Part shown: positions 61,349 through 64,000 of the stretch, in pieces
Numbering within the stretch: position 1 is the stretch's first letter
Layout: each line of letters starts with the position of its first letter
Origin: Archilochus colubris
Taxonomy: Eukaryota > Chordata > Aves > Apodiformes > Trochilidae
NCBI GenBank assembly: GCA_023079485.1
Contig: CM041083.1
Span: 167,669,400 to 167,733,399, forward strand
Reading direction: 5' to 3'
DNA length: 64,000 bases
The notes under the pieces: model-generated
What the model was told of the DNA's origin: nothing
What the model saw: only the letters and a program-made list of their open reading frames with translations
Database searches by the model: none
Program-made: the position numbers and the translations under genes

Positions 61349-62206
61349 AAGGGACCTCAGAGATCAAGTCCAACCCTTGGTCCACTACTGCTGCAGTTAC
61401 CAGACCATGGCACTGAGTGCCACATCCAGTCTCTATTTAAATATCTCCAAGGATGGAGAATCCACTACTTCCCGGGGCAGCCCATTCCAATGCCTGATCA
61501 CCCTCTCCGTAAAGAAATTCTTTCTAATGTCCAGCCTAAACCTCCCCCAGCACAACTTAAGACCATGCCCTCTTGTCTTGCTGAGAGTTGCCTGGGAAAA
61601 GAGACCAACCCCCACATGGCTACACCCTCCTTTCAGGGCGTTGTAGAGAGTGATGAGGTCTCCTCTGAGCCTCCTCTTCTCCAGGCTGAACACCCCCAGC
61701 TCCCTCAGCCTCTCCTCATAGGGTCTGTGCTCGAGTCCCTTCACCAGCCTGGTTGCCCTCCTTTGGACCCCCTCCAGGACCTTGATATCCTTCCTGAACT
61801 GAGGGGCCCAAAACTGAACACAGTACTTGAGGTGTGGCCTCACCAGAGCTGAGTACGGGGGCAGAATCACTTCCTTGGACCTGCTGGCCACACTGTTCCT
61901 GATACAGGCCAGGATGCCATTGGCCTTCTTGGCTACCTGGGCACACTGCTGGATCATGTTCAGCTTCCTGTCAATCCAGACTCACAGGTCCCTTTCTGCC
62001 TGGCTGCTCTCCAACCACTCTGTCCCCAGCCTGTAGCGCTGCATGGGGTTGTTGTGGACAAAGTGCAGGACCCGGCACTTGGCCTTGTTGAACCTCATCC
62101 TGTTGGAATCAGCCCAACTCTCCAGTCTACAGGTCCCTCTGCAGAGCCCTCCTGCCTTCCAGCTGATTGACACTTCCCCCCAGCTTAGTGTCATCTGCAA
62201 ATTTTG
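61349..62206 (-). mobile_element. CR1 LINE, C-terminal half of ORF2, minus strand
   Basis: Inverted close relative of the 16786-17754 copy. From the 3' side: GGGACCTCAGAGATCAAGTCC, the C-terminal DSPSLEIFK with its reading frame ending at a stop in place of the next codons, then the open frame 61957-61433. This covers [71 protein letters not shown] and [24 protein letters not shown] at 61982-61984 replaces the Gly codon of the family's ERDLGVW, and an indel near 62130 breaks the upstream frame. The element is truncated just beyond the FADD motif codons (62190-62201). Confidence 0.95.
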
Positions 62207-63530
62207 TTTATGGGAACTTCTTTTTTCCCCATTTGATCAAGGCTTGGTCTGTATTTCTTTAGTGTAAATTTTATTTGCACAGAACTCCATTATGTTTATA
62301 CTGAACAAGGACAGGGAAGTTAGGTTTCTAATTTCTTAATAAAGACATTATTCTCAGAAGACTAACATAGCCATATGTACTGCTGAAATCAAATAGCATG
62401 GAAGGGCCAGTGAGAAGTGTAAGATTTGTCTCATGATAGTTTTAATAAAAGTTGTAAATAATTATAATTATTCCAGAGGAGAAAAGGAGAAAAGGGACTG
62501 TCACTGAAAGAAGTGTATAGAAAAATACAACTTCAGACTCCTCTGTTAAGGCTCTGACTATGTTAATAAATAAGATAGTCCAGGGACTCTTCAGACCTCA
62601 GGCTAATTGGCACAATTTAGCAAGTTTTTTTTTTTTATAGCTAAGGTCTCTTACTGTCCTAAATAGACCATCTGTGTTCAAACTGCTATTGAGAATGATC
62701 CTTGGCTCAGGCTTTATCTGAGAGAAAGTTAGTGGGACTTAATGGTGACACACTAGGGACTACACCAGCAATTTTGCAGTGTAGGTTACTATATGTCAGT
62801 GCTCAAGTCCATGTCATGTTCTATTAGATTAATTGTTACAGAAGTGTCTCAACACCAGATATTGCTTGACTCACAATACTTGTGTGGGATTATTACCTAC
62901 GACGAGGAATAGTGGAGGTCTAGAGCTATGTAAATTCGGATCCTGGTATATTTGACAAATCTGCTAGGGCACTTTCATGCAAATCTATTTTATGCACATT
63001 TAAATTAAAATTTGGAGTTTATTTTATCTACCTATTTATGCAGACAAAATAGAAAATTTTTTTGAGGATAATGTACAAATACCTGATCTAACTCATGTTT
63101 CAGAGTCTAAGTTTTTTTAAACCTAAACCAGCTCGTTCTCTACTATACTGCAACATGACTAAACTAAATGGTACAAATCTGGTACCTGGCAGTCTTCTTT
63201 TTTATTTTATTTTTTTCCTGAATCTACCACGTATATATCTGTCAAATTGTTCATAGTCCTACTTCAGATTTTCTATTCAATAAGTAGTGGAAAACTAAAA
63301 AAAAAAAGTAATTGTGTATATAACCTTGCAATTACCTCTATGTGGTTTCCACTCAATTAAATCACTTTATATGATTCAAAAATTCTCATTTCTTGAAAGT
63401 AATCAGGATGAAACTTTGACACTAATTAAGACACTTATTCTGCTTCAGTCCAGTTTTTCTAGAAAAGAACAAAAGGGACTTTAGTCTTTTAAAACATTTC
63501 TTATAGTGAGAAATTTAAGAAAATACCCAA
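62207..63530. other. AT-rich unassigned DNA
   Basis: No gene or repeat family recognised. T-run at 62625-62637. Confidence 0.5.
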
Positions 63531-64000
63531 CTTCAGTTCAACAAGACCAAGTGCAAGGTCCTGCCTCTGTGTCAAGGCAATCCCAAACACTGATATAGGC
63601 TGGGCAGCGACTGGCTTGAGAGCAGCCCTGAAGAAAAGGACCTGGGGATGCTGGTGGACAAGAATTTACTGGGTTATTGGCTGCCTCAAGAGAAGTGTGG
63701 CCAGCAGGTCAAGGGAGGTGATTCTTCCCTTTTAATCTGCTCTCATGAGACCCCATCTGGAGTACTGTGTCCAGATCTGGACCTCTTTACAGAAGGGACA
63801 TGAATGTGTTGGAGAGTGTCCAGAGAGGGGCCAGGAGGGTTATCAGAGGGCTGGAACACCTCTGCTGTGAGGACAGACTGAGAGAGTTGGGGTTATTCAA
63901 TCTAGAGAGGAGAAGGCTCCAAGGATACCTTATTGTAGCCTTCCAGTATCTGAAGGGGGTGTAAAGGAAAGCTGGTGAGGGACTTCGGAGGATGCCAGGT
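63531..64000 (+). mobile_element. CR1 LINE fragment running off the window
   Basis: Plus-strand CR1 ORF2. CTTCAGTTCAACAAGACCAAGTGC at 63531 encodes the FNKTKC.VL stretch, followed by AGGACCTGGGGATGCTGGTGG and GAGACCCCATCTGGAGTACTG. The frame 63767-63964 encodes RRDMNVLESVQRGARRVIRGLEH and [29 protein letters not shown], followed by a stop. The 3' UTR should lie beyond the window edge. It resembles the subfamily at 54702-55320 more than the 16.8-kb copy. Confidence 0.9.

Overview
This 64 kb window looks like a gene-free, AT-rich stretch of a bird genome, most likely neoavian. The evidence is the repeat content. There are about a dozen CR1 LINE fragments, several with the typical avian CR1 3' end (a TTGGACTAGATGATCT-like block, then TCCCTTCCAACCC, then tandem ATTCTATG units). 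There are also solo LTRs of endogenous-retrovirus families that I know only from birds. The exact species cannot be told. I found no host protein-coding gene, no intact tRNA or rRNA gene, no CRISPR and no bacterial-type operon. Nearly all short ORFs are chance ORFs in AT-rich DNA or lie inside CR1 or LTR sequence. The window could be intergenic or inside a very large intron.

Layout. 1-5 kb: CR1 relics, then unremarkable DNA. 5.0-5.8 kb: minus-strand, GC-rich LTR fragment with an internal 220-bp duplication. 7.1-8.2 kb: two CR1 fragments in opposite orientation. 8.2-15.2 kb: mostly unassigned, with long A-tracts and an old 5S-rRNA-derived SINE head near 13.7 kb. 15.2-17.8 kb: a 1-kb LTR and a 1-kb CR1 fragment with the FADD reverse-transcriptase motif. 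19.1-22.0 kb: a TE cluster (CR1, LTR 3' end, 57-bp direct repeat, second copy of the GC-rich LTR, CR1 tail). 26.0-26.5 kb: probable LTR. 31.0-32.4 kb: one LTR inserted inside another. 36.3-37.1 kb: a 7SL-like fragment beside a solo LTR with matching termini and a 7-bp target duplication. 38, 42.7, 45.2-47.0, 54.7-55.3, 61.3-62.2 and 63.5-64.0 kb: further CR1 fragments. The remainder is AT-rich DNA with simple repeats and a few stretches that could be conserved non-coding elements.

Nothing here functions as a multi-gene system. The story is insertion, nesting and decay of retroelements. The observations most worth checking are the solo LTR at 36360-37109, the nested LTRs at 30955-32394, the 5S-like SINE head at 13699-13784, the 7SL-like fragment at 36264-36325 and a near-perfect RFX X-box palindrome at 55970-55982. 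Family assignments come from memory of consensus features and were not checked by database search.
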